From the IMG/VR virus record IMGVR_UViG_3300035680_001201, positions 62,001-126,000 of that record: 64,000 nt of DNA; one strand, given 5' to 3'. Below, piece by piece: positions 34,600-43,993 of the stretch (positions within the stretch are counted from its first letter, which is position 1; the number at the start of each line of letters is the position of its first letter). Under the pieces are notes generated by a model. That model was given only the letters and a program-made list of their open reading frames with translations. It had not been told where the DNA came from and did no database searches. Source of the stretch: a virus. A program made the translations under genes and the position numbers.

Positions 34600-36296
34600 A
34601 CGAACTTACAAAAGATCAATGGGAAAAAAGCATGTCAACTGGATTTGGTGATGGTGATCATCCAATCAATCATAACAATCCACATCACGATAAATTGGTG
34701 GTTAAGTTGGAAAATGCTGAAATGGCTATGAGTGATATGACAAAAACTATTAAGTACAGTGAAGATTTGCAAAAGATGTTCAATGTAAATGATGATTTGG
34801 AAGATTGGGTTAAGGCCAAGTTGAATCATGCTGCAGATTATATTGCCACGGTGAGAGACTATTTGAAGTTTTATCATGATGAAAAGTCATTGGGTACCTC
34901 TGATCAAGAAATTAACGAAAAGTGGACTCGTAAATATAAAACAAGTATTGATTGTTCTAACCCAAAAGGATTTAGTCAAAAAGCACATTGTGCAGGTCGT
35001 AGAGCACGTCGTGCTGGAAAACAGACACGTAGTAGTTCTGTAAGTGAAATCGAAGTGTATAATGAAGTTCTCAAGGATTTGATTGAAGATATTCTTGAAG
35101 AAGATAGTGCAATGGCCATGGGTGCAGTCAAACAAATCAATAATGATGCACAAGAACTTCAATCAATGTTGAAACCTCAGATGGAACTTCCTGATTGGTG
35201 TAAGTCTAAACTGAATTTGGCGGGTGAATATCTTGATGACGTTTATCATCACTTGGATCACTTTGGACCCGAAGGGCGTGAACTTGACGAAGTTTCAGAT
35301 CCAAACGAACCTGATTTTTATAAACGTAGAAGTAAGCCAACATTACGTCTTGTTATTCCCGAAATAGCATATTGGGTTTCACCCACTGGTGAACTTATTA
35401 AGGTTGGAGATCACACACAGTGGGTCAGAGATAATCGTGCTAATATAATAGGATTCAACGCACGTGAACCATTGACCTCTGCGTTTAGAAATGGATATGT
35501 CCGTTTAGTGTATATACCCCAAGATAACTTTGTCAACCTTCATAACTCTGGAGAAGACGATGGAACGAACGGATTTTATATAAATGGAAATCAAAGATCT
35601 GGTACTCCTCCGTTAACTTCACAGACAAAAGACGCAATACGTCAGTTTGTTAAAGAAAAGAATGTTCTTGTAATTGTTGATGATCGTGGTACACTACGAA
35701 TTGACGAAATCATGAACGAATTATTTAGTAAAACACTATCTACAGCTGCACTTGCTGCTGCCACTATGTTTGGCACACCACAAACGCAAGCCAATGCACC
35801 AGTAACACCTACGGCTTCAGTAACAACTACTGTACAAAAACAATCACCTTATACAGTAGAAGATATTATTGCAGCAACATTAGTTGATGAAGCTGGTGGT
35901 GAAAAGAATGCTGAACATGGAATGCATGCTGTTTTGAATGTTATTATGAATCGTGTCAAGGGTGATATCCGAAAAGGTGCAATGGAATGTTTGCGTCCAA
36001 AACAGTTTAGTGGTTGGAATAAGGTTAATAAGAAGAGTGCAGACGACATCAAAAAGTTTATTGATTCAAAACGTGGTCATAAACAATTTAAAAATGCTTT
36101 GATGTTGGTTGGTCAAGCAAAAAACAAATCTCTTACAGACATTACTAAAGGATCCAATCACTTTTTAAATGTACAGTTGACCAAACAACAACGTAAAGGT
36201 GGAAATTTGCCATCTTGGTATGATTCAAATAAAGTTGTTGCCGATGTTGGAAAACACAGATTCTTGAAGTTAGAAGAGATTTATGAACTTTCCTGA
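34596..36296 (+). CDS. Multidomain protein with SleB-like cell-wall hydrolase domain
   Basis: 566 residues. Two diverged helical repeats: residues 35-100 (DDLEDWVKAKLNHAADYI) and 172-225 (MELPDWCKSKLNLAGEYL). Between them lies a basic cysteine-containing patch (IDCSNPKGFSQKAHCAGRRA). Residues 260-370 are a beta-rich domain. Residues 425-560 match SleB/CwlJ-type hydrolases: IIAATLVDEAGGEKNAEHGM (catalytic Glu in DEAGGE) and AVLNVIMNRV. The hydrolase would cut peptidoglycan. Because of its operon it may be carried in the virion rather than act as the only endolysin. Confidence 0.75.
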   Translation: MNELTKDQWEKSMSTGFGDGDHPINHNNPHHDKLVVKLENAEMAMSDMTKTIKYSEDLQKMFNVNDDLEDWVKAKLNHAADYIATVRDYLKFYHDEKSLGTSDQEINEKWTRKYKTSIDCSNPKGFSQKAHCAGRRARRAGKQTRSSSVSEIEVYNEVLKDLIEDILEEDSAMAMGAVKQINNDAQELQSMLKPQMELPDWCKSKLNLAGEYLDDVYHHLDHFGPEGRELDEVSDPNEPDFYKRRSKPTLRLVIPEIAYWVSPTGELIKVGDHTQWVRDNRANIIGFNAREPLTSAFRNGYVRLVYIPQDNFVNLHNSGEDDGTNGFYINGNQRSGTPPLTSQTKDAIRQFVKEKNVLVIVDDRGTLRIDEIMNELFSKTLSTAALAAATMFGTPQTQANAPVTPTASVTTTVQKQSPYTVEDIIAATLVDEAGGEKNAEHGMHAVLNVIMNRVKGDIRKGAMECLRPKQFSGWNKVNKKSADDIKKFIDSKRGHKQFKNALMLVGQAKNKSLTDITKGSNHFLNVQLTKQQRKGGNLPSWYDSNKVVADVGKHRFLKLEEIYELS

Positions 36297-36564
36297 TTTT
36301 CCAACATCTATGAACGATCCAATCTTTCAAAGTTTGGTTCGTAGAAAGAAACAAGGAGAAGATACAACACTTCCTTCTATACAGGAGTTTCCACAGTCAG
36401 ATATTGACGAGTTGGAATCTTTTTGTAGATCACATGGTATATTAGGATTTAACTGTGGAAGAATGAATCCTAAGGCTGCATTACAAATGTTGAAATCAAA
36501 ATTAGGTGTAGTAACTCATAAAGAAGTTACAAATTCACAAATAAAACAAATATTGAAAGGTTAG
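36283..36564 (+). CDS. Small unknown protein
   Basis: 93 residues (MNFPDFPTSMNDPIFQSLVR). The middle, SDIDELESFCRSHGILGFNC, then GRMNPKAALQMLKSKLG, looks like a small helical domain. Overlaps the hydrolase gene by 14 bases. No family recognised. Confidence 0.6.
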   Translation: MNFPDFPTSMNDPIFQSLVRRKKQGEDTTLPSIQEFPQSDIDELESFCRSHGILGFNCGRMNPKAALQMLKSKLGVVTHKEVTNSQIKQILKG

Positions 36565-36567
36565 TCA

Positions 36568-36576
36568 ATATTTATT
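36568..36576 (+). promoter_or_regulatory. ATATTTATT element before the basic protein gene
   Basis: ATATTTATT ends five bases before the ATG at 36582, in a 17-base gap. If it acts like a late -10 element, transcription would begin near the start codon. Confidence 0.35.
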
Positions 36577-36581
36577 AAATT

Positions 36582-37148
36582 ATGAACTTTGAGAACCAAC
36601 TTTTAGAAAAAATCCTTAAATTGGATGAAGATCTTGCAGCTTGGTTTGGTAAAGGTCCGACAGGCAGTTCAACTGGTGGTGGATGGGATAGATACGACAG
36701 TACCGGTAAAAAGGTAGGTAAGTGTGGTGATAGCAAAAAAGGTAGTCCATATGCAGCTTGTTTAGGTAAAAAGTATGCTCAGAGACTACGTTCTAAGGGT
36801 GGTAAGAAAGCTATTGCTAATTGGGTAAAACGTAAGAGAACCGCACAACGTAAATCTGGTCATGGTAAAAAGGGTGTCGGTACAACTGGACGTAAACCAG
36901 TCAGAGTGAGTTACAAAGAAGAATTGTGTGAAGTATTTACAATTCAAAATAAAGCCAACTTAAAAAATGATTTGGTTCAATTTTTGAGAAATGAATTTGA
37001 AGACGGTGATATTAAAGCTGTTCATCACGGCTTGAGTACAACTGAATATAAACCAAGTGATTGGTATGAATATATGGCCGACAATCTTATCAATCGTTTA
37101 ATTCAGTATTTTCAGACAACCACAGGTCAAACAGAAAGAGACATGTAA
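36582..37148 (+). CDS. Basic phage protein with Gly/Lys-rich DNA-binding-type domain
   Basis: 188 residues. The N-terminal helix (MNFENQLLEKILKLDEDLAA) is followed by WFGKGPTGSSTGGGWDRYDS and a long basic region (YAQRLRSKGGKKAIANWVKR, RTAQRKSGHGKKG). This basic module recurs in many T4-like phage proteins and probably binds DNA. The C-terminal 70 residues form a separate helical domain. A role in the packaged genome or internal head is inferred from context. Confidence 0.65.
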   Translation: MNFENQLLEKILKLDEDLAAWFGKGPTGSSTGGGWDRYDSTGKKVGKCGDSKKGSPYAACLGKKYAQRLRSKGGKKAIANWVKRKRTAQRKSGHGKKGVGTTGRKPVRVSYKEELCEVFTIQNKANLKNDLVQFLRNEFEDGDIKAVHHGLSTTEYKPSDWYEYMADNLINRLIQYFQTTTGQTERDM

Positions 37149-37158
37149 AGGATATATT

Positions 37159-38109
37159 ATGAATAAAGTTTACGCTATTTTAAGTTTATTATTATTAACA
37201 AGTTGTGCGACGGTTAGACCTCAAACACAAGAAACTAAAAATCAAGATACAATTGCTAAAGAAGAAAAGAAGGTAGATAAAACTTTAGATCAAATTGGTA
37301 AGAATGAACAAGGTAAAAAGTCTCAAACGTCTACATTGGCACAAGGAATTCAACATTCGTTAAATCAGGTTACAAACCCACCGATTCAAGTTGAAACTGC
37401 TAAATCTTTGAATGAACGTGTTGTTTCTATTGTTGGATCTCCAAATATTGATGAAATGAAACGAATCAAGGCAACTGTCGATCTTTTGAATTCAGCTGTT
37501 GAAGAAGAACGAAAGAAGGGTCAAGAATTGTTAAATAAACGTGATGAAATTATTATCAAACTTCAACAAGAAAATGCCGAACTCAATCAAAAGTATGATG
37601 ACCAAATGTGGGAATTGACTGATAAAGCCAAAGAACAAGCAAAAATTGCTGATGCCAATAAAGCTACATTGGATGCGATGAGTGGTATGTTTGGTTTGAA
37701 TGCGGTATGGTGGGGATTGAAGAAGTTCTTTTTCAATTTTTTAACTTTCATTATTGTATTTGGTATAATTTTTCTTGTGTTACGTATATTGAGTACACTC
37801 AATCCCGTTGCAGCGGCTGCTTTTGGTATATTTAATTTAATTGGCACAACACTATTAAGTATGATCAAGACATTGACGCCAAACGCATTTGAAATGTTAA
37901 ACTTTACAACTAACGATAAAGTAAATGAATATAAGTCACCACTTACAAAAATTGTGGATGTAATTCAAGAGTTGCGAGAAAAACAAAAAGACGCACCAGA
38001 TATGTCTGTTACACTTGATCAAATATTAAAGAAGTTTGATAAAGAAATGGATACGGATGAAAAACATTTGATTGATAAAATATTGTCTGAACTCAGATGG
38101 CGTAGATAA
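37159..38109 (+). CDS. Lipoprotein with coiled coil and membrane segment
   Basis: 316 residues. MNKVYAILSLLLLTSCATVR is a lipoprotein signal with lipobox LTSC. Residues 20-65 are charged and low in complexity. Residues 95-165 form a long coiled coil (EERKKGQELLNKRDEIIIKL, then QQENAELNQKYDDQ). FLTFIIVFGIIFLVLRILST (about 195-214) is a membrane segment, followed by a second hydrophobic stretch. It would be tethered to the inner or outer membrane. Possible roles are lysis (spanin-like reach) or superinfection exclusion; neither is proven. Confidence 0.6.
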   Translation: MNKVYAILSLLLLTSCATVRPQTQETKNQDTIAKEEKKVDKTLDQIGKNEQGKKSQTSTLAQGIQHSLNQVTNPPIQVETAKSLNERVVSIVGSPNIDEMKRIKATVDLLNSAVEEERKKGQELLNKRDEIIIKLQQENAELNQKYDDQMWELTDKAKEQAKIADANKATLDAMSGMFGLNAVWWGLKKFFFNFLTFIIVFGIIFLVLRILSTLNPVAAAAFGIFNLIGTTLLSMIKTLTPNAFEMLNFTTNDKVNEYKSPLTKIVDVIQELREKQKDAPDMSVTLDQILKKFDKEMDTDEKHLIDKILSELRWRR

Positions 38110-38115
38110 ATTAAA

Positions 38116-38144
38116 TTGAGTATTGTCATATCATAAGATATACT
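38116..38144 (+). promoter_or_regulatory. Sigma70-like promoter for the helicase operon
   Basis: TTGAGT, 17-base spacer, TATACT, in the 96-base gap after the lipoprotein gene. A second TATAAT occurs about 30 bases further on. The leader to the ATG at 38206 would be about 55 bases. Confidence 0.4.
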
Positions 38145-38205
38145 GTGTTTATCGTTAATGAATTATAATTTAGTGTGTGCTAAATAAGCCACTAGTTATA
38201 GACGT

Positions 38206-38511
38206 ATGAACATGAAGTATTATATTATCGACAAACAAGTCAGCAAAAATCCTGCTATTTTTAACACACTACAAGATCTAGTTTCAACACTAGAACGTGT
38301 AGTGGAATATAAGTTTAAAATGACTCGTAAACAGTATATGCAGAATTTGATTGATTTGGGTCACGGTATTGATGATCCACTTGGTAGAATATTTACTGAG
38401 TCGATGTCTGAATATGTCGAAGTTGGTGTAATAAAAAACAATTCATGCGTCCGATGTAATGTACATGAAGTAGCACAATACTCTAAGTACCGTGACGAAA
38501 TGGGACATTGA
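38206..38511 (+). CDS. Unknown phage protein
   Basis: 101 residues (MNMKYYIIDKQVSKNPAIFN). Helical, with CVRCNVHEVAQYSKYRDEMG at the end holding two cysteines that might bind a metal. It is the first gene of the helicase run and ends three bases before the helicase ATG. No family recognised. Confidence 0.6.
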   Translation: MNMKYYIIDKQVSKNPAIFNTLQDLVSTLERVVEYKFKMTRKQYMQNLIDLGHGIDDPLGRIFTESMSEYVEVGVIKNNSCVRCNVHEVAQYSKYRDEMGH

Positions 38512-38513
38512 AT

Positions 38514-40133
38514 ATGATAAATATTGATATTGAGTGGGGAGAACCATATCAACTGACAGATGAAACAAGATTGTGGAGACGTGACGGATTGATTCCTGTC
38601 ACATATCGTACTGAATTCTTTTTATACTGGAAAGGTAATAGTTTTAAACTCAAAGACAAAGGTTATGGCGTTCTTAAAAAGGACAATGATTGGTATTTGA
38701 CACAAACAAAGACCACTAAAGATCAATTTACTAAAACAAAAACAAAAACAAAAGAAATTATATCAGAAGATATAGTTCTTAAACCGCATACAATGAAACA
38801 CTCTGATGGGTTACGCCCATGGCAGGTGGAAAGTGTTGCAAAACTCTGTTCAGTGATTGATAAATGGGGATGTGGAATTGATGGAAGCGATGTAGGCGTT
38901 GGTAAAAGTTATATTGCGTGTGGCGTTGCTCGAGAGTTAGACATGGACATTCTTATAGTGTGTCCTAAAGCTGTTATGGAGAGCTGGAGACGGGTTATAG
39001 TGAATCATTTCAAGATGAAAACCAAATTGATTGGTATCATCAACTATGAACTTCTTCGTATGGGACGATCAGACTCTATGATTGCATCATATGTTAAGAA
39101 CCGAAAAACTCATGTCAACGAATTTAAGTGGAAAATTCCAAAGTCTACATTGATTATTTGGGACGAAAGTCAAAAGTTAAAGGGTGCAACTACAAAAAAT
39201 AGTGAGGTGTGTTTAAAGGCTCTTAAAGATGGTTATAAAATGTTATTTTGCAGTGCAACAAATGCAACAAATCCTTTGGAATTACGTACAGTTGGAATGG
39301 CCCTCAAGTTATTTGAAAATAATAGACAGTATTATACTTGGTTATATGCACATGGTGTTACCAAAGGTCGATTTGGATTACAATTTAATGGAAACAAAGA
39401 AGTATTAAAGAAACTACATAAAGACATATTTGTTAATAGAGGTACCCGTTTGTCAAGAGATACTATTCCAAACTTTCCAGAAAGTCAGATCATAGCAGAG
39501 TGTTATGATATGGAAGAAGAAGCACAACATAAGATCAATGGTATTTATGACGAAATGGAATCTGAACTTGCCAAACTTAAAAATAAAGTTAAAAAGGAAA
39601 AAAATGATAGTGCAAGTGAACTGACTGCAATTTTAAGAGCGAGACAAAAGGTTGAACTGGTTAAAGTTCCATTATTTGTTGAAATGGTTGAAGAAGCGTT
39701 GGAAAACAATATGAGTGTTGTATTGTTTGCTAATTTTACGGAAACTATTACTGCTTTATCAAAACGTTTGAATACAACGTGTATTGTAAATGGTGTAGTT
39801 TCTGATATTGATCGGCAACAAAATATTGATGATTTTCAAGCGGATAAACAACGAGTTATATTGGTTAATATTGCTGCTGGTGGTGCTGGATTGTCATTAC
39901 ATGATTTGAACGGAAACCATCCACGTATTGCGTTAATTAGTCCATCGTATAGTGCGGTACAAATGAGACAAGCCACAGGACGTGTATGGCGTGATAGTGC
40001 AAAGACTAAAAGTATTCAAAAGATTGTATTTGTTGCAAAAACAGTTGAAGAACGAGTTTGTAATAGTGTAAACGAAAAACTAAAAAACATGGATTTGTTA
40101 AATGACGGTGATTTAAAATATGAAAAAAAATAG
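38514..40133 (+). CDS. SNF2-type superfamily 2 helicase/ATPase
   Basis: 539 residues. Motif I is GSDVGVGKSYIACG, motif II LIIWDESQKLKG, motif III LFCSATNATN, motif V AAGGAGLSLHD and motif VI RQATGRVWRD. The order and the DESQ box fit SNF2-like or UvsW-like phage helicases, which remodel replication forks and recombination intermediates. I use the ATG at 38514; a longer frame starts with TTG. The N-terminal 90 residues form a separate domain. Confidence 0.88.
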   Translation: MINIDIEWGEPYQLTDETRLWRRDGLIPVTYRTEFFLYWKGNSFKLKDKGYGVLKKDNDWYLTQTKTTKDQFTKTKTKTKEIISEDIVLKPHTMKHSDGLRPWQVESVAKLCSVIDKWGCGIDGSDVGVGKSYIACGVARELDMDILIVCPKAVMESWRRVIVNHFKMKTKLIGIINYELLRMGRSDSMIASYVKNRKTHVNEFKWKIPKSTLIIWDESQKLKGATTKNSEVCLKALKDGYKMLFCSATNATNPLELRTVGMALKLFENNRQYYTWLYAHGVTKGRFGLQFNGNKEVLKKLHKDIFVNRGTRLSRDTIPNFPESQIIAECYDMEEEAQHKINGIYDEMESELAKLKNKVKKEKNDSASELTAILRARQKVELVKVPLFVEMVEEALENNMSVVLFANFTETITALSKRLNTTCIVNGVVSDIDRQQNIDDFQADKQRVILVNIAAGGAGLSLHDLNGNHPRIALISPSYSAVQMRQATGRVWRDSAKTKSIQKIVFVAKTVEERVCNSVNEKLKNMDLLNDGDLKYEKK

Positions 40134-40431
40134 TATTATTGTAAAACTTGGAACTGAAACATTTAATTTGGATATTGAGGATATGTTTGAAGATCCATTT
40201 ATGGAAGCATGTACTCGTATTATTGAATTTAAACGTCAACAATCAACTCATATGTCAGTACCACCATGTATGATATCTTGTTTAGATCGTAAACGATCAA
40301 AGATGCATGTATATAATACTTACGTAGTACTAGTTAATGCTGCAATGCATATTCAAGCTGAAAATTTGAGAAATAGGTTTATGAAAGATAGTGGAATAGA
40401 TTTGAAAAAGGAACCAATTAAATCAAAGTAA
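40120..40431 (+). CDS. Unknown protein after the helicase
   Basis: 103 residues (MKKNSIIVKLGTETFNLDIE). Overlaps the helicase gene by 14 bases. Contains PPCMISCLDRKRSKMHVYNT. No family recognised; likely co-translated with the helicase. Confidence 0.6.
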   Translation: MKKNSIIVKLGTETFNLDIEDMFEDPFMEACTRIIEFKRQQSTHMSVPPCMISCLDRKRSKMHVYNTYVVLVNAAMHIQAENLRNRFMKDSGIDLKKEPIKSK

Positions 40432-40432
40432 T

Positions 40433-41149
40433 ATGAATGATATTCCGGAAAATATTCCTTTAAACATTCTATCCGAACTTGAAAAGTTAAAACAAGAAGT
40501 TCGTGAAATGAAAAAACTTCAAGGTTTGGGTGAATCTGTTGCAAATGAAATTCAACGTGAAATTGCAGAAAAACTTGACGTTCCACATTTGAGAGATAAA
40601 CAAGACAGTTTAAAAGTAAAACTAAAAAGAGGACATGGTGCAAGACCGTTATTACAATCAGAAATTGCAGCTGTACAGGCTGTATCAAAAAGTGGTAGAG
40701 AAGCTGCACGTAAATTAGGAGTTAATTATCTAACGTATCGTAAATATGCTAAAATGTACGATATGCACAAGTTGTTAAATCCATACAATAAAGGAATTAA
40801 AAAAGATGTGAATCCTGAGATGGGTAAGTATCCATTGAGTTCAATACTTGAAGGTAAGTATCCGGACTATCCTGTATACAGACTCAAAGATAAGTTAATT
40901 CGTTCAAGAAAAAAAGATGCATGTTGTGAAATGTGTGGCTATAAAGAACGTAGAGTGGTTGACGGAAAAATACCTCTTCTTCTAAATTTTGAAGACGGTG
41001 ATTCAAAAAATCACAAGTTGGAAAATGTTAAATTGTTGTGTTATAACTGTACATTCGTTGCAGGAAAAGGATTTATTAAACGTGGATTAAAACATTTTGA
41101 TCCAGATATTATGCAAGGGTCAAAACATTTGTTTATTACAAGATACTGA
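40433..41149 (+). CDS. HTH and HNH-like zinc-motif protein
   Basis: 238 residues. Coiled N-terminus (ILSELEKLKQEVREMKKLQG), then a helix-turn-helix (AAVQAVSKSGREAARKLGVN), then CEMCGY...LLCYNC with EDGDSKNHKLENVKLL between, i.e. the zinc frame of an HNH nuclease in which the catalytic histidine region is replaced (NFEDGDSKNH). It may bind or nick DNA, or be a regulator derived from an HNH enzyme. Confidence 0.6.
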   Translation: MNDIPENIPLNILSELEKLKQEVREMKKLQGLGESVANEIQREIAEKLDVPHLRDKQDSLKVKLKRGHGARPLLQSEIAAVQAVSKSGREAARKLGVNYLTYRKYAKMYDMHKLLNPYNKGIKKDVNPEMGKYPLSSILEGKYPDYPVYRLKDKLIRSRKKDACCEMCGYKERRVVDGKIPLLLNFEDGDSKNHKLENVKLLCYNCTFVAGKGFIKRGLKHFDPDIMQGSKHLFITRY

Positions 41150-41150
41150 C

Positions 41151-41159
41151 ATATTTATT
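41151..41159 (+). promoter_or_regulatory. ATATTTATT element
   Basis: Ends five bases before the ATG at 41165 in a 15-base gap, as for the other genes with this element. Confidence 0.35.
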
Positions 41160-41164
41160 ATTAT

Positions 41165-41641
41165 ATGCAAACGTGCGATCACATACTAGCAAAATATGGT
41201 GTTATGTCCAATTTTTCAATTGCGAAGAAGGTAACTAAAGATCGCATTAAAAAAATGTCTGAAAAACTTAACACGGTAGACGAATTTTCTTTGGACTTTC
41301 AAGAAGCATTAAAACAAGAAATACTAAAAGAAACGCAACTTGCAATATTTAATAATACAATTCCGGGTTTAATCACTAATTCTAAGAAAAAAAAGGAACC
41401 AAATCACAAAATGATGTTGATTACAGAAAAAGACAAAAGAAAAATAATTTTAATGTCTTCACTTATAGTTAATACGATTTTAGAAAAAGATTTGTCTAAA
41501 GATGAAACGTGTTTATTGATTATTCAACTGGTCAATACTTTAGGATTGCGTGATGTTGATTTCAAGAAGTTTAATGATAATTCCAATACCCCACCCGATG
41601 ATGAGGATGAAAATTATGAAGATAACGATGAGGACTATTAG
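41165..41641 (+). CDS. Unknown protein with acidic tail
   Basis: 158 residues. Helical middle (KKMSEKLNTVDEFSLDFQEA) and a strongly acidic end (PPDDEDENYEDNDEDY). Acidic tails are common in phage scaffolding or DNA-mimic proteins, but no function can be assigned. The end overlaps the convergent gene by 4 bases. Confidence 0.6.
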   Translation: MQTCDHILAKYGVMSNFSIAKKVTKDRIKKMSEKLNTVDEFSLDFQEALKQEILKETQLAIFNNTIPGLITNSKKKKEPNHKMMLITEKDKRKIILMSSLIVNTILEKDLSKDETCLLIIQLVNTLGLRDVDFKKFNDNSNTPPDDEDENYEDNDEDY

Positions 41642-42000
41642 TAGAAATATACTTTGATTTTATTATTATTTTCTACTACGCTAATACCTTCATACTTCCA
41701 GTTTTCAGATTTAGCTTTACGAATTAGACGTAAATACTCTTCTGAATTATTTAGTTCAAATACTTTACCATCTACACGATTAAAATCTTTTTTCTGACTA
41801 ACGTAATTGATGAATACTTTTTTTAGATTTTCATTTTCATCATAAAATTTACCAATTACATTTTTACACTTTTCATTGTGTTCTTGCGATGCGTTTTGTT
41901 TAAATGATGTGATATACGAATAAAGACCCGGAAATCTTTTAATCAGTTCATTACTGAAGTTATTGTCGCTAATAATTAAATAGAATAAATCTTCTTTCAT
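41638..42000 (-). CDS. Unknown protein, divergent from the GDP-mannose dehydratase gene
   Basis: 120 residues (MKEDLFYLIISDNNFSNELI). Helical first part and a C-terminal beta hairpin (WKYEGISVVENNNKIKVYFY). It is a lone minus-strand gene between plus-strand genes. The 49-base AT-rich gap at 42001-42049 must hold its promoter and that of the dehydratase. No family recognised. Confidence 0.6.
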   Translation of the reverse strand: MKEDLFYLIISDNNFSNELIKRFPGLYSYITSFKQNASQEHNEKCKNVIGKFYDENENLKKVFINYVSQKKDFNRVDGKVFELNNSEEYLRLIRKAKSENWKYEGISVVENNNKIKVYFY

Positions 42001-42049
42001 ATGCTTTCATATATATTATCACAACGTAGTTGAAAGGTTATTTTAAATT

Positions 42050-43279
42050 ATGACATCAAAAAATTTACAAGAAACATTACATGGAAAAAAGATTGACACA
42101 GCTAATATTTTAAGCATAGCTGATGCAAAAACCGTTCGTGATCAAAAACTTAAACAACACATTTATACAAAGATCGTAATTATTACGGGCGTGACTGGTC
42201 AAGATGGAAGTCACATGATTGATTATCTATTGGAAAACACCGATGTAATTATTTTTGGTGGTGTACGTAGACTGAGTGTATATAATCATCATAATCTGTC
42301 ACACATTAACTCAGATCGATTTTTCTTAGTGAATTTTGACCTTACTGATACACATTCAATTGGTCAGTTTGTAGAAAAGATGAAACCAGATTATTTCATC
42401 AACTTTGCTGCTCAAAGTTTTGTTGCAAGTAGTTGGGACTTTCCAAGACAAACTTGGCAAACGAATTGTACATCAGTATTAGATATACTTGAAGCAATTC
42501 GTTTGTATAGACCAAGTTGCAGATTTTATAATGCTGGTTCATCCGAGGAATTTGGAAACATTATACGTTCTCCTCAGGATGAAAATCATCCTCTTAGACC
42601 ACGTAGTCCATATGGTGCTAGCAAAGCCGCTGCCCGTCAAATTGTGAAGGTTTATCGTGATAGTTACAATCTATATGCAATTCAAAGTTGGTTGTTCAAT
42701 CACGAAGGAACACGCCGTGGAGAAGAATTCGTAACACGTAAGATTTCAAAGAACGTTGCACGTATTTCCGAAGAGTTGAGTGAAGGACGTATTCCTAAAG
42801 CCGTTGAATTAGGTAACGTAAATGCCAAACGTGACTGGAGTGATAGTGAAGACTTTGTACATTGTGTTTGGATGATGCTTAATCAGGAAAAACATCGTGC
42901 TGGTTTGGACCCCAAACTCTACACAGGTTTATCTTATAGTAAAGAATCAATCGATGTTTTGAAAGAATATGTTCTTTCAAGTAATGAAACACATACCATT
43001 AAAGAATTCGTTGAACTATCATTTAAATGTTTAAATATTGATGGGCGTTGGGAGGGAACTGATATTAATGAACAGTACATACAAAACGGTACCAACCACG
43101 TTTTAGTGAAAATCAATAGTAACTTTTATCGTCCAGCCGAAGTAGATCTTCTATGGGGTGATAGCAGTGAGTTTAGAAATGATTTCAACTGGACTCCTAA
43201 AACGTCTTTCAATGAACTGGTTCAAAAGATGGTTAAAAACGATCACTATTTGAGATGTAAAGAGTATCTAAACAAGTAA
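42050..43279 (+). CDS. GDP-mannose 4,6-dehydratase-like enzyme
   Basis: 409 residues. Converts GDP-mannose to GDP-4-keto-6-deoxymannose. VIITGVTGQDGSHMIDYLLE is the NAD(P)-binding start, SSEEFGN and SPYGASKAAARQIVKVYRDS carry the catalytic Ser/Glu and YxxxK, and LFNHEGTRRGEEFVTRKISK is the family signature. RDWSDSEDFV fits the GDP-sugar site. About 40 extra residues precede the Rossmann fold. The product could feed the aminotransferase at 23045 (GDP-perosamine route). It is a single-gene unit ended by a strong terminator. Confidence 0.93.
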   Translation: MTSKNLQETLHGKKIDTANILSIADAKTVRDQKLKQHIYTKIVIITGVTGQDGSHMIDYLLENTDVIIFGGVRRLSVYNHHNLSHINSDRFFLVNFDLTDTHSIGQFVEKMKPDYFINFAAQSFVASSWDFPRQTWQTNCTSVLDILEAIRLYRPSCRFYNAGSSEEFGNIIRSPQDENHPLRPRSPYGASKAAARQIVKVYRDSYNLYAIQSWLFNHEGTRRGEEFVTRKISKNVARISEELSEGRIPKAVELGNVNAKRDWSDSEDFVHCVWMMLNQEKHRAGLDPKLYTGLSYSKESIDVLKEYVLSSNETHTIKEFVELSFKCLNIDGRWEGTDINEQYIQNGTNHVLVKINSNFYRPAEVDLLWGDSSEFRNDFNWTPKTSFNELVQKMVKNDHYLRCKEYLNK

Positions 43280-43300
43280 GTTATAAAAAATACTTTAACA

Positions 43301-43337
43301 AAAAACCAGATGACAAACAAATATCATCTGGTTTTTT
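43301..43337. terminator. Bidirectional intrinsic terminator
   Basis: A perfect 13-base stem (AAAAACCAGATGA / TCATCTGGTTTTT) around a 10-base loop, with A and T runs on the two sides. It lies between the convergent dehydratase and HNH genes and should end transcription from both. Confidence 0.85.
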
Positions 43338-43348
43338 AGTATCTCAAC

Positions 43349-43993
43349 TTAATTCAACAAAAAATGTTTCCAATCTTCATGTTTAGCTTCTTTTATCAAA
43401 GCATACACTGGAATTGGTTGTGGAACAATGGGATTTTTTAGTAGAGTCAATCCCGCTTCGTTATTGGTTTTATTTCCCTTTTTACTGTTAATGTCTTTTG
43501 AACACAATACAAGATTAGTCCAACTATCAGCTCCACCTTTGCTACGTGGAATGACATGATCAACCGTAGCATTGTTTCGATCTACTTTTTTTCCGGAATA
43601 TTGACAGATACCATTATCACGGTTGTAAATTGCATCTTTACTTGGTCTACCTTTGAAATATCGTACCGGCATTTTTGAATAGTTCGTTGCAATAATGACG
43701 GTGGGAACACGATAAATTCGGTTTGTACCAGAAATAGTTAAATCCCAACTACGAATTGGCAAATTCATCCATTCTGTCCAACTTATCGGATTCATGCTTT
43801 TAGCCTCATTCATAATCGGATCACCATTTTGATCAAGTTCGTAATCAATATCAAGTGCCAATGATGTAGGTTTTCCATTATTGTCACCACCACATAAATC
43901 AATGATAGCATCTTTTACAGTTTTAAATCCGATTGGTTGCCAATTGGAATTTAAATTTAGACAAATAGCTTTATTTACAACGCTTTCATTCAT
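43349..43993 (-). CDS. HNH endonuclease
   Basis: 214 residues. The nuclease motif is in the second half: RDNGICQYSGKKVDRNNATV then DHVIPRSKGGADSWTNLVLC and SKDINSKKGNKT, giving D-H, N and the final N/K of HNH enzymes. The full RNDGxCQYCG-type zinc pair is reduced (CQYSGK, LCSKDIN). The N-terminal part (NSNWQPIGFKTVKDAIIDL) is typical of phage HNH proteins. It has its own promoter and is followed by a terminator. Confidence 0.85.
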   Translation of the reverse strand: MNESVVNKAICLNLNSNWQPIGFKTVKDAIIDLCGGDNNGKPTSLALDIDYELDQNGDPIMNEAKSMNPISWTEWMNLPIRSWDLTISGTNRIYRVPTVIIATNYSKMPVRYFKGRPSKDAIYNRDNGICQYSGKKVDRNNATVDHVIPRSKGGADSWTNLVLCSKDINSKKGNKTNNEAGLTLLKNPIVPQPIPVYALIKEAKHEDWKHFLLN

